64,000 nt of DNA, taken from Lolium rigidum. Taxonomy: Eukaryota > Streptophyta > Magnoliopsida > Poales > Poaceae. Positions 10,801 to 23,702 of the stretch are shown here, one piece after another. A model generated the notes under the pieces. It ran no database searches. It was not told the origin of the DNA and worked only from the letters and a program-made list of their open reading frames with translations. The DNA lies in NCBI RefSeq assembly GCF_022539505.1, contig NC_061513.1, positions 352,017,696 through 352,081,695 on the forward strand. Direction: 5' to 3'. Positions within the stretch are counted from its first letter, which is position 1, and each line of letters opens with the position of its first letter. The translations under genes and the position numbers were made by a program.

Positions 10801-13600
10801 AAATCCTGAACATCACACTTGCTAAGAGACATGATGTGTATTCGCTGCTCCAGCTTTTCCATCTTAAAATACCGACCTTATTTTGTCCTGAACGCTACCA
10901 TGGGCAGCATAGCAATACGCTAGTGTAACTGATTTTCAGATCTTTTCTCATTTCTTTCATTTTCAAGGCTCTGTTCATCAGTTCAAATGATCATTAATTT
11001 CACCATTCTGTTGGATGTCATCTACATAATACTTCACACTTGTCTTCAATGAAAAATACTGAGAACATCGGAACAAAAATTTAACAGGTACAAATAATGA
11101 AGAGGTGAAAGATAGCAGTTACAAAGTGGTAGCAAAATGCTTAATACCTACCATCTGCAGAGCAGATCCTCCCGTAGGCGAGCATAATAATTAACCAATA
11201 TGTGACTCCAAAAGTGTATCCGCTCTTGTAGTCAGTATATCTCGGTACCAGTAAATCCAGTTAAAATCTGCGAGTTTATACATTACGAACAAAACAATAT
11301 CAATAGTGGCACTAAATATTGATATTTACAAGAATTTAGTACCATTGTTAAACAGAAAACTGAGCACCGCGGACAAAACAAACAGCTGAATAGAGCTTAA
11401 GCATCTCAAATGCTTTGAAAAAAACAGCCCGCCGTTTCTGCGAAAATGTTAAGTTATGCTAGAAATAAATTTTCAGAACAAAGTGATGAACTCAAGAATT
11501 CTTCTTTGATCGTAATAAAATATGATTATGGAAACCACTAAAGTAGAGCCTTTTGCAGGTGAAAAAGGAAACCTAAAGAATAGAGCTTAATCATCCACTG
11601 AGCATTCCAACAGTCCCGCAATGCCCTGTTATGAAGCATTGGTAGCAACGTGGCATGCCATCTCAAACTCTTTTGTGCAATGTACATCACATGCACATGG
11701 GATAACGACATGACCTTGCATGGTTTACAAAGATGGGAATAACATGGAGAGAAAGAAAGTAGAACAAGGTGCGGTTTCACCTGTAGCACACGAAATGTCC
11801 TAAAGAATCCTTTTTTGCTTTCACCAACACAAAGAGCTTTTATAGGCTGCAGCAATATTCAGATTATAGTAGAGAAATGTGAAATCCTCATCAGATATAT
11901 CCCCTGCAAGAATTAAATACAATATTTATTTTATACTCATTTACAAAAATACATGGTGTCGTAATGTTAAAATGTCCGAACAAAATGCAAGCAATGATGA
12001 TATAATATGGATTCTAACAAATCCCAGCTGTACTGACGATTAATGTGCAAGGTGTTGTCTCTTTTAATTGCCATGGTATATATAAGAGCATTGTTTACAG
12101 GCATGTCTGATACCAAATTTACCAAGAACTGAATCAGCAAGCAAATCCACTCTGTGTGAATTCAGCACAACAAAAATGTACTATTTTTTTGAATGTGCTT
12201 GCACCAACTTACAGAACCGATGGCCGAAAGAATGGTGAAACAAGAGTTGCTCCGAAATTATAGAACCAAAATTTATGTAATCAGCATCAACTGGACAACA
12301 TATGAAAATACTGCACAACAAAGCATCAAGGAATATGAATCAAGTTCAAATATGCACTCATTTTCCTCGAGAGATCCATAATTTCGATACAGAAAAAATT
12401 ACACGAAACATGGATGAAATAAATTACATGTAATCCAACATTTACCAATTGCCAGATGAAAAACTTGACTTCGGCAAGCATCCTCTGCATCGACCTAGGG
12501 GAGAGGGGCACTAATTGAGATGCAGCAAAGAGTCATCTGCATCAATACAGAAGAAACCAGGAAAGGGGCAGTAATGATATTGATGTTCATACGTATAAAA
12601 ATTACGTTATAGATTAGCACGAATAACGTTCAAGAAGGCAAGATGGTAATCAGCCATATGTAATTATGATTCAAAATCTCATGCTCTTGCTCCAAGTCAG
12701 GAAGAGAAATTAGTTGTGGAGATGACCAAATAAATAAATGGCCACCCTCAACCCATTAACAAATTTAACAATGGAAGCACGATATTGTGTCCATCTAAAG
12801 CTGCTAGGGTGCTTGTCGCCACATAGAAACCTGCGGGGAGCAGTAATTTTAAAGTGTGTATCCTAGTGAGAAGAATCAAATCATGCAGTTTGGTTGTTTT
12901 ACATTAGATATATCTCATATAATCTCTTTCTATCGTGAGTTTTCTGAATAAGAGGCATGTAAGAAATCATGAATAAGAAAAATGCATGAATTGATATAAT
13001 GAGCGCTTATGGAGAATACTTAGATGATTGAAGTGTTAATAAGAAGAATGCTGAAATTGCACAAAAGAGGGTTATGCAGACCGCTCTAAATTGTTAGGAC
13101 ATGGGAAATTTCCATTTAGGATGGTGTTAAATAAATCTATCTGTGTGGGTCAGTTCTGATAATTCAGAAAATATATACATTTGTGCACAAACAATCAGTT
13201 CAAGAACTGGGATGTCACCAGACTTGGTCTATGGATTAGGGGAAGTACCATACGTACCTGAGAAGACATACGGCAGGGAGAAATTTTCCTCGATCTGGGA
13301 AATTTTCTACACAGGGAAGAATCAACTGCAATACACTACAGATTCATAGGCGATGCGGCGTACCTAGGCACAGCAGGACTCACACATACTCGTGTTGGTC
13401 GTGGAGTGAACCACCTCCCTCATGGACACCAATCTGCAGCACAACATGTCTGTCTTCACGCGTACTCGGCTATGGCCGGCGGATCTCAACCAGAATCGAG
13501 GATATGGCAAACCTGATTTAGAGATCAAGTTAATTAGCGACCAATGGAGCCAGAAAACGGGTTCCTAATCCTGGCAAAGAACGAGCAGATCACGGTGTAA
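7898..13600. other. AT-rich interior without recognisable genes
   Basis: About 5.7 kb of AT-rich sequence. Open frames are all short (under about 105 residues) and none resembles a known protein. Some minus-strand segments (10659-10862, 11538-11855) look somewhat like exons because a frame is followed by a GT donor, but no chain of exons could be built. It could be intron-rich gene debris captured by the surrounding unit. Confidence 0.4.
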
Positions 13601-14780
13601 TCCTTGGGCGTCGATGACCTGGTTTGTGCCGGCGGCGTGATGCTGTGGTGGTGCGTGCCGGCCGGTGGCGGGGCGCGGGCAGAGTTTCACCATCCGGCTG
13701 TTGCAGAAGTTCACGGCGGCGCCAACGATGCATCACGGGAGAAAAAAATCAGGATCGGGCGACGATACGCTTTCCTTTTTTTTGACAGTGCGGTTTCTTG
13801 TTCGCCCGAAGTAGCGAGGAGTCGTGCGTGCGCGTGCGTGGTGATTCCGTTTTTTCGCTCATTCCTTCCCACAGGGATAAGACGTACCAACCATCTCACC
13901 ACCTCTAGCCATTTAATATATAGAGATAATAAAGGGGCTAAGGTTTCTGCCAGATTTTTCGTCCAACTTTTTATTGGACGATTTTACGCTCCCACCAAAC
14001 CGCATAATACAACATATTACCATCGTACCGGTTCGCATATTCTATTTCTGCCCACCCGAACGCAGCGACCTCCACGACCTCCACTCCTCCCAAACAGAAC
14101 CATCCAGACCCCCAGCCACTGAGCCACATCCCGCCGTCATCCCCTTGATCTCCATCCGCCGGCGATCTCCACCTTCTCCGGCCAGTGAAACAGGACCGGA
14201 ATGGCCTAAAACCTCAACCAGAACAAAACGCATCCGCTCGTCCCGTCCGCGGCGCCGAACCATCTACGCCGTGCGGAAGCCCGAACCTGCTGACGAGAGA
14301 GTGTCTTAGGGCGTGGGAGACTCTTCCGGCGACCACAGGAAGGAGCCACGGCACCACACGATGGAGCCTATTGAGTCAATGGAGGAGAGACGCGCGGCCG
14401 CAGCTCTTCCGACTCCAGTGGAAGGAGATCGGCGGAAGGACGACTAGCAGCCGGAGATGGAAGGAAGGTGACGGATTCGGGTAAGGAAACAGCGGAGGCT
14501 GCTGGCGAGGTTAGGCAGGCAGCGGCGGAGCAGGATTACGGCCGGAGGAGATGACGGGATCTAAGAATTTTTGTTCCCCCTGCACGATGCGGGTGGCGCC
14601 AATGGCGGAGGGGATGTGGTGCTGCTGCGTTCTAGGCTGGGTCGTACGGGGGTTTCTGCGTTTTGGTCAGGGAATGAATGAACTGCTCGCGCGATTGGGT
14701 CAGGTAGGTGATGAGCTGCTGCTCGTGCGATTTGGTCAGGTTCGTGATCAGCCTCTTTTTGCAGAGACATTATACTGAGT
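13600..14780. other. GC-rich, CpG-rich segment of unknown origin
   Basis: Composition shifts sharply from AT-rich to GC-rich, as at a plant gene's first exon or promoter. Several overlapping frames (13604-14122, 14185-14484 plus; 14042-14263, 14561-14824 minus) are low-complexity Arg/Pro/Ser-rich and match nothing I know. A roughly 36-bp imperfect duplication lies at about 14680-14750. A captured 5' gene fragment is possible. Confidence 0.35.
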
Positions 14781-15375
14781 AGGTTAGTTTGGCTAATTTG
14801 GGAAAGAGACACAATAAAATTCATTAGTATTCAGAGATTAGGCTGTTGGTATTGTTAGCTGATTGTTTTTTCTTTGTGTGATTCTTTGCAGTAGCACCAT
14901 TCTTTGATCGGAATGATAATAAGGAATTTTTTTGACCTGGATGATAATAAGGAATTGAATTTCCAATGTACCGATGGCTGGCTGCCTAGGCCAACGGGAG
15001 AAAGAGAGGCATCACAGTGTGGCTAATTAAACGTAAGAACCACACACGGCTATGTAACCCCATGTTTTCTCTCTTGGTAGGCAAAAAATACCGGTAGGTA
15101 ATGGTATTTTCGGTACTTCAGAAATATCGGAAATACAAACCAGTTTACTATTTTGTTTAAAATTTATCAAGAAAATAAATTTAAGAAAACTATTTGAATA
15201 CCGAAAAATTCGTTTGGTATTATTTTTCTCAGTGGCAACCGGTAAAATCGGTTTCCAGCGAAATATCGAAAATACCAGTCGAGGAAAATAAATCTGATAT
15301 AATCTGGCTCGTGGTGTTGTGTGCTAGCACAAAGAGGATGTATGTCGACGAAGCAGATGGGGATAGTCTCGTCTT

Positions 15376-15376
<1 letters not shown>

Positions 15377-15427
<51 letters not shown>
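15377..15427. repeat. (TAA)17 microsatellite
   Basis: Seventeen uninterrupted TAA triplets, 51 bp. Confidence 0.97.
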
Positions 15428-15428
<1 letters not shown>

Positions 15429-16232
15429 CTGCACAATCTATAGCTATTTTTTTTCAGCATCATCCGTGGGCCTGTTTTCTTTTCAGCATTGTGGATGAGC
15501 CATCTTTTATGGGCCGTCAGACTGGCCAGTCCACCAGTATGTATATTAGTATTACGAAAGAGAGAGAACGCATTGATTTTTCGCGAATAGTACCACCTCG
15601 CTGCATGGCATCGAGTAGCACCAGCTCATATACTACCGGCTGAGGGACGGTAGCAAGTTGATTGGAATCAACAAGACCCCCTGGGAATCCTCATGGGTTG
15701 ATGGCTGGCTAACTGGGCCAGAGGCACCCTATTTGGCTAAATGAACGGGACAGGATTAAACAATATTACCGGAGAGCTTAAACGAGATTGCCCGCATGGT
15801 GCACATTTGAACGGGAGATGCCTAAACGAGATTGGGAGAAAAACTGAATGAACGAGATGCGGCGAGGTTCTGGTGTGGTTCTGCAAGAATCAGAGATGGA
15901 ATGTAGAGGAAAAATGTGTGGAGAGGAATGGTTAGCCGACAAGGTGTGTGTCCAAGGAGCTTTGGAAGTCCGACCCTATGTGAAAACCAGAGATATAATA
16001 TAATATAGAGGAAAACTTGTGTGGAGGGAAACGGCCAGCAGCGCGTAAGGCGGCAGGAAGGCGCTGAGGTTAATGGAAGCATCCTTCTTGAGGAAGGGGA
16101 CAATGAACAAACGGAGGGGCAAAATCAGGGAAGGAGATAAGGTAGTGCAAAGCGCTTAAAACTGGAGGATGGAGTCCCCTGCTGATCATATGCATTTTTC
16201 TATATACATATCTCTCAAACTAAATTCATCTT
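15428..16232. other. Spacer, nothing recognised
   Basis: Mixed-composition DNA up to the right inverted repeat of the 8.4-kb unit. A phrase near 15697-15750 (GATGGCTGGCT and the bases after it) resembles one near 14973, suggesting an old partial duplication. No coding or RNA gene was recognised. Confidence 0.4.
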
Positions 16233-16263
16233 GCCGTAGCAACGCACGGGCACTTCTGCTAGT

Positions 16264-16821
16264 AATAGATAACATCACCTCACGTTCCCTGTTTCCTAGT
16301 TAAAATCTAAAAGAAATAAATTTGAGATTTATTTGCTAGGTACTACTTCTGTTTCCTGGAACCGGAAGATATGCTACAAAAGTTTAATCCTCTGAAACGT
16401 TTGTAAACGGTTGCTAGTTTCCAGATTTAGTTTGGCCAATTCATTTACTAAATGTGGACTTTACTTACTTCATCAAACAATTAAGCACCCATTTACAAAA
16501 CAACAGGTTTGCCTTAAAGCTATCAAGAATAGGAGAGTGCGTGTAATCTCAATCCAAAGATGTGCTTTGCATTTCTTTAGTTATCCAAAACACATACCTA
16601 TGTACTGGAAAGTAGTGAGCGTACACACAAGGTACCTAAATACTTTCTTAATTCAGAGGCGTACACACACTAAAACCTTCTCTCTGGTTTTGACATAAAC
16701 AAGAAACTCCACTTTACTCAAATAGGCGTACACACAAGGTACCTAAATACTTTCTTAATTCAGAGGTAACACGTGCGTATTGATCTAGTACATCACACTA
16801 GTAGATAATATCAGCTTTAGC
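16264..16821. other. Spacer with a 41-bp direct repeat
   Basis: AT-rich DNA. A 41-bp segment starting GCGTACACACAAGGTACC occurs identically at 16619-16659 and 16726-16766, 107 bp apart. The 95-residue frame at 16411-16698 crosses the first repeat and is probably chance. Confidence 0.7.
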
Positions 16822-17024
16822 CACGCTAGTAGAAAAAGAGGCTTCCGTCCACCCCCATTAATCGCTAAAATATAGGAACCGCGAATAAAGATCTGGGCCC
16901 AGCGCGCTCGGTGGCTAGCTGGTGGACGGGAGGAGCTTTAGTCGCGGTTGGCCAGGCCAACCGTGACCAAAGGTCCTCAGGCTTGGCCCGAAGGCCTTTA
17001 GCCAACCGCGACTAAAGCCCCACC
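16822..17024. mobile_element. CACTA-like transposon terminus (remnant)
   Basis: CACGCTAGTAGAAAAAGAGG resembles the usual CACTA start followed by the A-rich block seen in grass CACTA elements. It is followed by subterminal inverted repeats: CTTTAGTCGCGGTTGG (about 16935) and its reverse CCAACCGCGACTAAAG (17002-17017). Element B is inserted just after these repeats, so the rest of the transposon would lie beyond B, outside the window. Confidence 0.5.
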
Positions 17025-17409
17025 TGACATAGGCATCCCCAATGGGCCTGTCGAAGATAGTACCCGGGGTTTATTGAAAGCCCACTACCCGAAGAATAAG
17101 AAGACTCGGAAGCCCAAGATATTGCTAAGGAAAGCTAGAGTTGTAGTAGGAAGCATTATTTGTAATCTTGCGGGAGGAGTTAGAAACCTTCCCGGACTCT
17201 GTAACTTGTACAATACGAATCCCTCGGCTCCGCCTCCTATATAAGGGGGAGTCGAGGGACAAAGAAAGCGTCGAATCATTGTTTCCCAAACCCTAGTTTC
17301 ATATTCGTCGAGTACTTTTCGGCTGAAACCTTCGAGATCTACTTGCCCTCTACATCCGACTAAACCCTAGTCTACAATCCGTAGGCATTGACAAGTTAAT
17401 ACCTTGTCA
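17025..17409 (+). mobile_element. 5' LTR of B
   Basis: A 385-bp LTR from TGACATAGGC to CCTTGTCA. The TATA box CTATATAAGG (17237-17246) lies upstream of AAACCCTAG motifs. F's LTR (61059-61440) is the same family reversed, which confirms both ends. The 5 bases before it are CCACC; the matching TSD is not in the window. Confidence 0.85.
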
Positions 17410-17411
17410 AT

Positions 17412-17428
17412 TGGCGCCGTCTGTGGGA
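17412..17428 (+). other. Primer-binding site of B
   Basis: TGGCGCCGTCTGTGGGA, two bases after the LTR end. It differs from the site used by A and C (TGGCGCCCACCGTG), so B/F and A/C are likely primed by different tRNAs. Confidence 0.8.
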
Positions 17429-17455
17429 TTTAGAGGCGACAAGGAGCTGATCTCG

Positions 17456-20400
17456 ATGGCACGTTTAAGATCGTCGACTTCATCAGTAGCAAGCAACATC
17501 ATGGACAGAGGTAAACAGATCGAAACTGGTCTCTTTGATTTTATACCTCACCCGCCCTCTCGTTTGGATGCATATGCGTATCTGGAGGAGCCCATGAAGA
17601 TGACGTTTGGAAAGTTTCACTTCCGCGTCGAGAAAAGAAGGATCGTATCGTCTCGAAGTTCCGATCTCGTCGGGATTATCGGCGGTTGGTCATGATTCTT
17701 CAAACTCAGCATCATCCATCGAGTCAGACGACAAGGAGATTTCGTCGCCACGCTTTATCGGCAGCAAAGCAAGCGAAAAACTCGCCAAGATCTTCAGCGA
17801 CATGTCCTTCAAGTCATCTGCGGACTCCTATATAAGCGATGATTCAAGCGACACCGACAGCTTCGACTTCATCGACAAATCCATGTCTATTGGGAAGGTC
17901 TTCACCAATCTCTGTGATGGTGTCACCAAACCAAGCAAAGTGAAAACTCCAAAATATCACCAAGTTTATGCCATTGGAGAAGCAAGTCGCGATCAAGAGG
18001 AAACATCAGAGGCTTTCGACGATTTGGGAAATCCCTATGTCGATCCCTCAGATCTAAGGAGAGGTTTGGGCACTAAATATGTCGGGCCCACACCACGTAC
18101 CAGAGTTCAACTTCCACAAGCAGCTTGGGACAGAGCTGCGAAAGCTTTAGATGGCTCTGAACCAATGGAGACAACCGCTACGATCGAAGAACTGCAAGCT
18201 TATCAATATAGACTCGCCCGAGCCGGAAGAGAACTGGAAAAACAGACAGCTGCTTTGAACAGAAGAAGGGAGGAAGCTTCCGCATCAAGCAGGCGACGAG
18301 CGGAATTAAGTCGACACTCAGAAACTTCGGGAGATAGTCACAGAGAAGCTCGGAGGAGAGCAAGATCTCGGCTGCAAAATATACCGGAAGCTGAAAGAGA
18401 GACTCTAATCCAACACCTCGACATGTCCTTTATGTCAATCGACACGAGGGGGAATATTATCCCAAAAACACCGGAAGCAGGATACATGGAGACACAAGCT
18501 TTCATCTTAGCGTCCAGACCACCTCCCGGAGATCCAAGAGAAGCGTTGTACAACATGGCCATGGCAGGATGTGGAGCCATGGGAGCAGCGTTCATAGCTA
18601 CACCTCCCGAAGGAACTGCAAGGCAAAATAGTCCGAGACTTACCGCAGCAGTACAAGATCCACCAAGAGCAAGTGGAGCCAGAGACACAACAACTCAGGC
18701 TAGAGTTGATAGAGCGCGACAAGAAAGAAGGGAACGTCGGCATTCACCAGACCTTGCTGAAGAAGACATGTGTGGACTTCCATGTTTCACACGACGGGTC
18801 CGAAAAACTCGAGTTCCATCAGGATTCAAACTACCCGATAGTTTCAAGAAATTCAATGGTCTGCAAGACCCCGAGGATTGGCTAGTCGATTACCTCGAGA
18901 CAGTAAAATTGATAGGCGGGACCAGAGCGACAGCCATGCAGAGCATCCAGATACATCTGAGCGGAGCCGCCAGATCATGGATAAAGAAGCTTCCCCCAGG
19001 TTCCATCGACAACTGGGAAAGTTTTGAGGACGTGTTTATCAAGAATTTCCGGTCAACCTGTAAGAAACCTGCGACACTAGAGGAGTTGAGGTCATGTCGA
19101 CAAAAGCATGATGAATCAATGAGGAAGTACATCCAAAGGTGGAACATCATCAAAAACTCGGCAGAAAATATATCTGACGAAAGAGCGATAGATGCATTTG
19201 TTGCAGGAGTTCGACGAGGAGATTTCGTGGAGGACTTGGGCAGGACAAACCCAAGAACAGTATCAGCTTTAATGGAGATAGCAAACAGATGGGCAGATGG
19301 TGAAGATGCGGTACATAACAAACGACATAGGTCCCCAGAGGAAGATCGCAGTCGAAATTTCCAAAATAGACGCCGATTTCCCCGACAATTTTCAAGTTAC
19401 GATGCACCTGGCCAAATATCGGCTGGCTTTCGGGGAAACAATGGAGGAAACAGTAGAGATGACTACCAGAGAAGCAACGCACAGCAAGGTGACAATAGAG
19501 ATAACAAGCAAAATAGCGGGCCAAGGTTCCAGAGACCTTTTGTGTCCCCCGAAGAGATGATGAGCGGGCCGTGTCAAATGCATTTCTTCCTCGACAGCAA
19601 TGGGAAAAGACAGTCGGGACACTTGCAAAAAGATTGTCGAAATTTCCAGGCAATGTTAATTTGGGCAGGACATGCAAATGCTCAGGCAGCGCACAGAAAT
19701 CCTCAAGGACCCAGGAGTGAGATTCACTTGCCACCTCCTCCCGCGATTACAGATGAAAATCGACATCAGCTCAGAATAGCGGCAGCACCTGCTTCACCGC
19801 CTTATGTCGATCCTAACTCTAACAGAGCGGTCTCGATGATTCGGAAAGGCAGGCCATCCAATAGAGCTCAGAAAGTAATCTCGCGACAGGTGTTTATGGC
19901 AGAGAAAATGCCACCACCAACAGTGGAGTACCTTAACTGGTCAGGGCAAGATATTGGCTTCACAATAGCTGATCATCCACAGCAAGTTCCTCGACCAGGG
20001 CGATCAGCACCGATCTTACCAGCAGTAATTGCGGGATTCGATGTATCTCGAGTATTCATAGATGGCGGCAGCAGTTTAAACCTTATGTACGCAGATACGC
20101 TAAGGAAGATGAATATTTCCCTCGCAAATTTAAAACCAACCGACACACGTTTCCATGGCATCACACCAGAGAAGCCAAGTTACCCACTGGGGAAGATCAA
20201 TCTCGACGTTCAGTTTGGGACCCGAGAAAACTACAGGATAGAGAGGTTGGAATTCGAAGTTGTGGATTTCCCGTCGCAGTATCATGCTTTGTTGGGGCGA
20301 CCAGCATATGCCAGATTTATGGCAGTACCACATTACACGTACTTGCTTTGGAGGTTACCTGGACCTAAGGGACCAATCACAGTCAAAGGAAGCTTCGCGC

Positions 20401-20486
20401 TAGCCGATAAATGCGACAAAGATTCATCGACTATCAGAAACTTTCGGGATGCAGGCAGAGTACGCAGCGTCAAGACTCATGACTGA
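17456..20486 (+). pseudogene. Gag-protease of B (frameshifted near its start)
   Basis: Capsid precursor with aspartic protease. The ATG at 17456 opens a frame that passes, at an A-run near 17632-17635, into the frame that stays open for 959 codons to 20486, so one base is extra or missing there. Order: Ser/Asp-rich leader; Arg/Glu-rich helical region (18180-18420); retrotransposon-gag capsid domain (about 18810-19330, with EDWLVDYLE and FIKNFRSTC); Asn/Gln/Arg-rich basic region; a Cys/His cluster (CQMHFFLDSN...GHLQKDC, near 19574); and protease with FIDGGSS (active Asp codon at 20061). A frameshift near 20430-20486 ends the frame before RT. Confidence 0.85.
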
Positions 20487-22707
20487 TTATGATGTGCTGC
20501 CAGACGTAGGGAGGCCCAACAAGGAATCAACTTTCAATACAGCAAAATATTCTAAGGAAGTGCAGATTCACCTGACGGATCCGAATAAAACGACGTCCAT
20601 CGCAACAAACATGGACCTCGCATAGGAAAGCGCGCTCGTCGAGTTCCTCCGTGAGCACTGGAAAATCTTCGCATGGTGTCCAGCTGACATGCCAGGAGTA
20701 CCACCTAAACTTGGATCCTATTGCGAGACCAATCAAGCAACCTTTGCGACGTTTTTCGGAACCAAACCGCAAAGCTATGCTGTCAGAAATTGATCGACTC
20801 AGAGAAGCTGGTTTCATCAAAGAGATATCTACCGAGGCCACTTGGGTAGCTAACCCAGTGATGGTGCCAAAGAAAAACACGAAAGTCCTTCGCATGTGTG
20901 TCGACTTTACGTGCCTCAATAAACATTGTCCAAAAGATCACTTTCCCCTCCCAAGGATCGATCAGATTATCGACTCCACGGCAGGATGTGAACGTCTTTC
21001 CTTCTTGGACGCATACTCTGGTTATATCCAGATCAGATTAAAAGAAGATGACGAAGCCAAAACAGCGTTCATCACACCGTATGCCGTATTTTGTTATAAA
21101 ACAATGCCCTTCGGGTTGAAAAACGCGGGAGCAACATATCAACGGATGATGCAGAAGTGCTTGGCAACACAGATTGGGAAAAATGTACAAGTATACATCG
21201 ACGACGTCGTCATCACATCAAAAAAGGGGGCAACATTAATCGAGGACTTGAAGGAAACTTTCGACAACCTCGACAAATTTTGTCTCAAGTTGAATCCGAC
21301 GAAATGTTCTTTCGGTGTCCCTGCAGGAGAACTTCTCGGGTTCCTAGTTTCAGCAAGAGGGATTGAAGCAAACCCCGAAAAAATCCAAGCTATCGTAACA
21401 ATGAGGAAGCCAACAAAGTTGAAGGAAATACAGCAGCTAACTGGGCGAGTCGCAGCTTTAAGCAGATTCGTCGCCAGGCTGGGAGAAAAAGCGTTACCGT
21501 TCTACGCTTTAATAAAGCAAGGAGAGAAATTCCAGTGGAACGAAGAAGCCGATAGAGCTTTCGAGGATCTGAAACGCACAATTTCGACACCACCAGTCTT
21601 AGTGGCGCCGAAGGAAAAAGAACCTCTCCTACTGTACATTGCAGCCACACCTCAGGTGGTTAGCACGGTGCTAGTCGTCGAAAGAGAAGAAGAAGGAAAA
21701 CTCCATGGAGTGCAAAGGCCGGTATATTTCATCAGTGAAGTTTTATCGCCTTCCAAACAGCGGTACCCGCAGTACCAAAAGCTAGCATATGGAGTATTCA
21801 CAACCGCAAGAAAATTGCGTCATTATTTTTCGGTGCATCCGATAATAGTGGTCAATGAGGCGCCTTTATCCAACATACTCAATATCCAGAAGCTACAGGC
21901 CGTGTCTCCCTTTGGAGAATAGAACTTTCTCCTCGGGACATCACGTATGAAAAAAGAAAGGCAATAAAGTCACAAATTCTACCAGACTTCATCGCAGAAT
22001 GGATGGAGTTGCAAAACACAGGACCTCCGGATTTATCGAGAACCTGGACTATGAACTTCGACGGGTCCAAAAGGTTAGAAGGAGCTGGAGCAGGGGTAAT
22101 ACTCATATCACCTGAAGGCGACAAATTGAAATACGTCCTGCGGATGATGTTCCCAAACGCATCTAATAATGAGGCAGAATATGAAGTCCTTATACATGGG
22201 ATGAAGATGGCGAAAGCCTGTGGTGCAACTCGACTAAAAATATTTGGTGACTCACAATTGGTAGCTCAGCAAGTCATGAACCAATGTGAGGCGGTCAATG
22301 ATAGCATGGTGGCGTACAAAGAGATGTATAATGAGCTGGAGAAGCTGTTTGACGGATGCGAAGTAAACCATATTAGTAGGCTGAGCAATGATGAAGCCGA
22401 TGTTCTCGCAAACATCGGGTCGCAGTGCCTCGCAATTCCCCCAGGTGTGTTCTGGGAAGAAATAACAGAGAGGTCCACGAAGCCGAAGAAATTAACAAAG
22501 AAGGAGAGGAGCGAGAAACCCTCGGGGGCTGCGAAAGAAGCATTGGAAGAAGAAGAGGAACAAGATCTAGTCTTGATGGTGCAAACCCCGTGGATGCAGG
22601 CGTACATATCATACATCCTAAGAAAAACAATACCCGACGATCCAGTTGAAGCAAGGCGAGTTATTAGTCGATCCAAAGCTTTCACGGTGGTCAAAGGGGA
22701 GTTATAG
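20487..22707 (+). pseudogene. Reverse transcriptase and RNase H of B
   Basis: Copies element RNA into DNA. The linker after protease carries an in-frame TAG near 20620 and at least one frameshift, then a 423-residue frame (20651-21922) covers RT: LDAYSGY, catalytic YIDD (21194-21205), PFGLKNAGATYQR, and the connection domain. A frameshift near 21900 leads to the RNase H frame (22003-22707) with FDGSKR, an AEYE segment and GDSQ, all catalytic positions present, followed by an acidic/Lys-rich linker. TAG at 22705-22707 then stops the frame before integrase. Confidence 0.85.
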
Positions 22708-23320
22708 AAACGCAGTATCTCGGGTGTGTTACAACGGTGCGTCACACCCGAAGAAGGAAGGATAATTCTGAAAGACGTACACGAAGGAGTATGTGGCCAC
22801 CACGCGAGCAGTCGAGCTATTGCAGCCAAAGTTTTTCGAGCAGGATTCTACTGGTTGACAGCAATTGAGGACGCGAAGGAGATAGTGTGAACTTGTGACG
22901 CATGTCAGAGATTTGCCGCAAAACCTCACTCTCCGGCAGCATAATTAATGCCAATACCCTTATCTTGGCCCTTTGCTCAATGGGGTCTCAATATGGTGGG
23001 AAAATTACACAAAGCTTCGCCAGGAGGATACGAGTACATGTTGGTTGCTGTTGATAAATTCACCAAGTGGATAGAAGCAAAGCCGATAAATTCACCAGAT
23101 GCATCATCAGCAATAAAGTTCGTGAAGAGCATCGTTTTTCTATTTGGAGTACCTCACAGCATCGTCACAGACAATGGCAGCAACTTTACGTCAAAGGAGT
23201 TCAAGGCGTACTGTGCAGAGGTAGGCATCAATATGGTGGGAAAATTACAACTTTACGTCACAGACAATCGACACGCTCGGGGGCTCAATGCTTTCAAATT
23301 AAAAATATATACAATATAGA
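22708..23320 (+). pseudogene. Integrase of B, truncated
   Basis: Homology continues in frame after the stop at 22705: zinc-binding region with GHHASSRA and a CDAC pair (stops near 22888 and 22942), then the core with MVGKL, a VDKFTKW segment and IVTDNGSNF. Just after EFKAYCAEVG the sequence jumps. A 22-bp piece identical to 22988-23009 reappears at 23228-23249, followed by further rearranged fragments, and the catalytic Glu region and C-terminal domain are absent. This element could not integrate itself. Confidence 0.8.
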
Positions 23321-23702
23321 TAAACTAGACTTACCGAAATATTTCGCCTTGGTACAAGATTACCTCGCCAAATAGAACGTCGGAGGCTAACAACTGTACA
23401 TTTAGCGTACTCGTCAAAATATTATTGCTTTGGTCTGAAAACCTCGCAACAAAAATATAGAACGTGACCACCAAGACACTCAGGGGCTCATGCCCATTGA
23501 TAGCAAAATATATAGACCTTCTCGCAATAAGAGAAAAATCTTCGAGATAACAAAATTGTACAAACTCCAGCCAAAGGCTCGGGGGCTGGACGATCAAAAA
23601 TAAAAACAATACATAATTACAGAGATGACAGCTTTACAATATAGATCATGTTTACAAAGGTGTATCAATGGTGAAACTACAGCAAGAAAAAAGGAAAAAC
23701 CT
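23321..23702. other. Spacer between pol and antisense genes of B
   Basis: AT-rich DNA without a gene. Three purine-rich phrases recur at about 150-bp spacing (CTCGGGGGCTCAATG near 23277, CTCAGGGGCTCATGC near 23480, CTCGGGGGCTGG near 23579), like degenerate polypurine-tract-type repeats. Confidence 0.6.

Larger units (their letters stand above)
7868..16263. mobile_element. 8.4-kb unit flanked by ~30-bp inverted repeats, class unknown
   Basis: The left end (7868-7897) and the right end (16233-16263, reversed) share ACTAG followed by GCCCGTGCGTTGC and an ACGGC end, matching at about 26 of 31 positions. Such ends are familiar from grass DNA transposons, but I cannot assign a superfamily, and no clear TSD is visible. 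The interior has no transposase-like frame. It may be a non-autonomous DNA transposon that picked up host sequence, or two unrelated termini of a common MITE family in inverse orientation. Confidence 0.4.

Noticed and set aside
13604..14122. 172-residue frame as a host gene
   Set aside because: No recognisable domain, low-complexity second half, and no exon structure that could be extended; kept only as a possible captured fragment.
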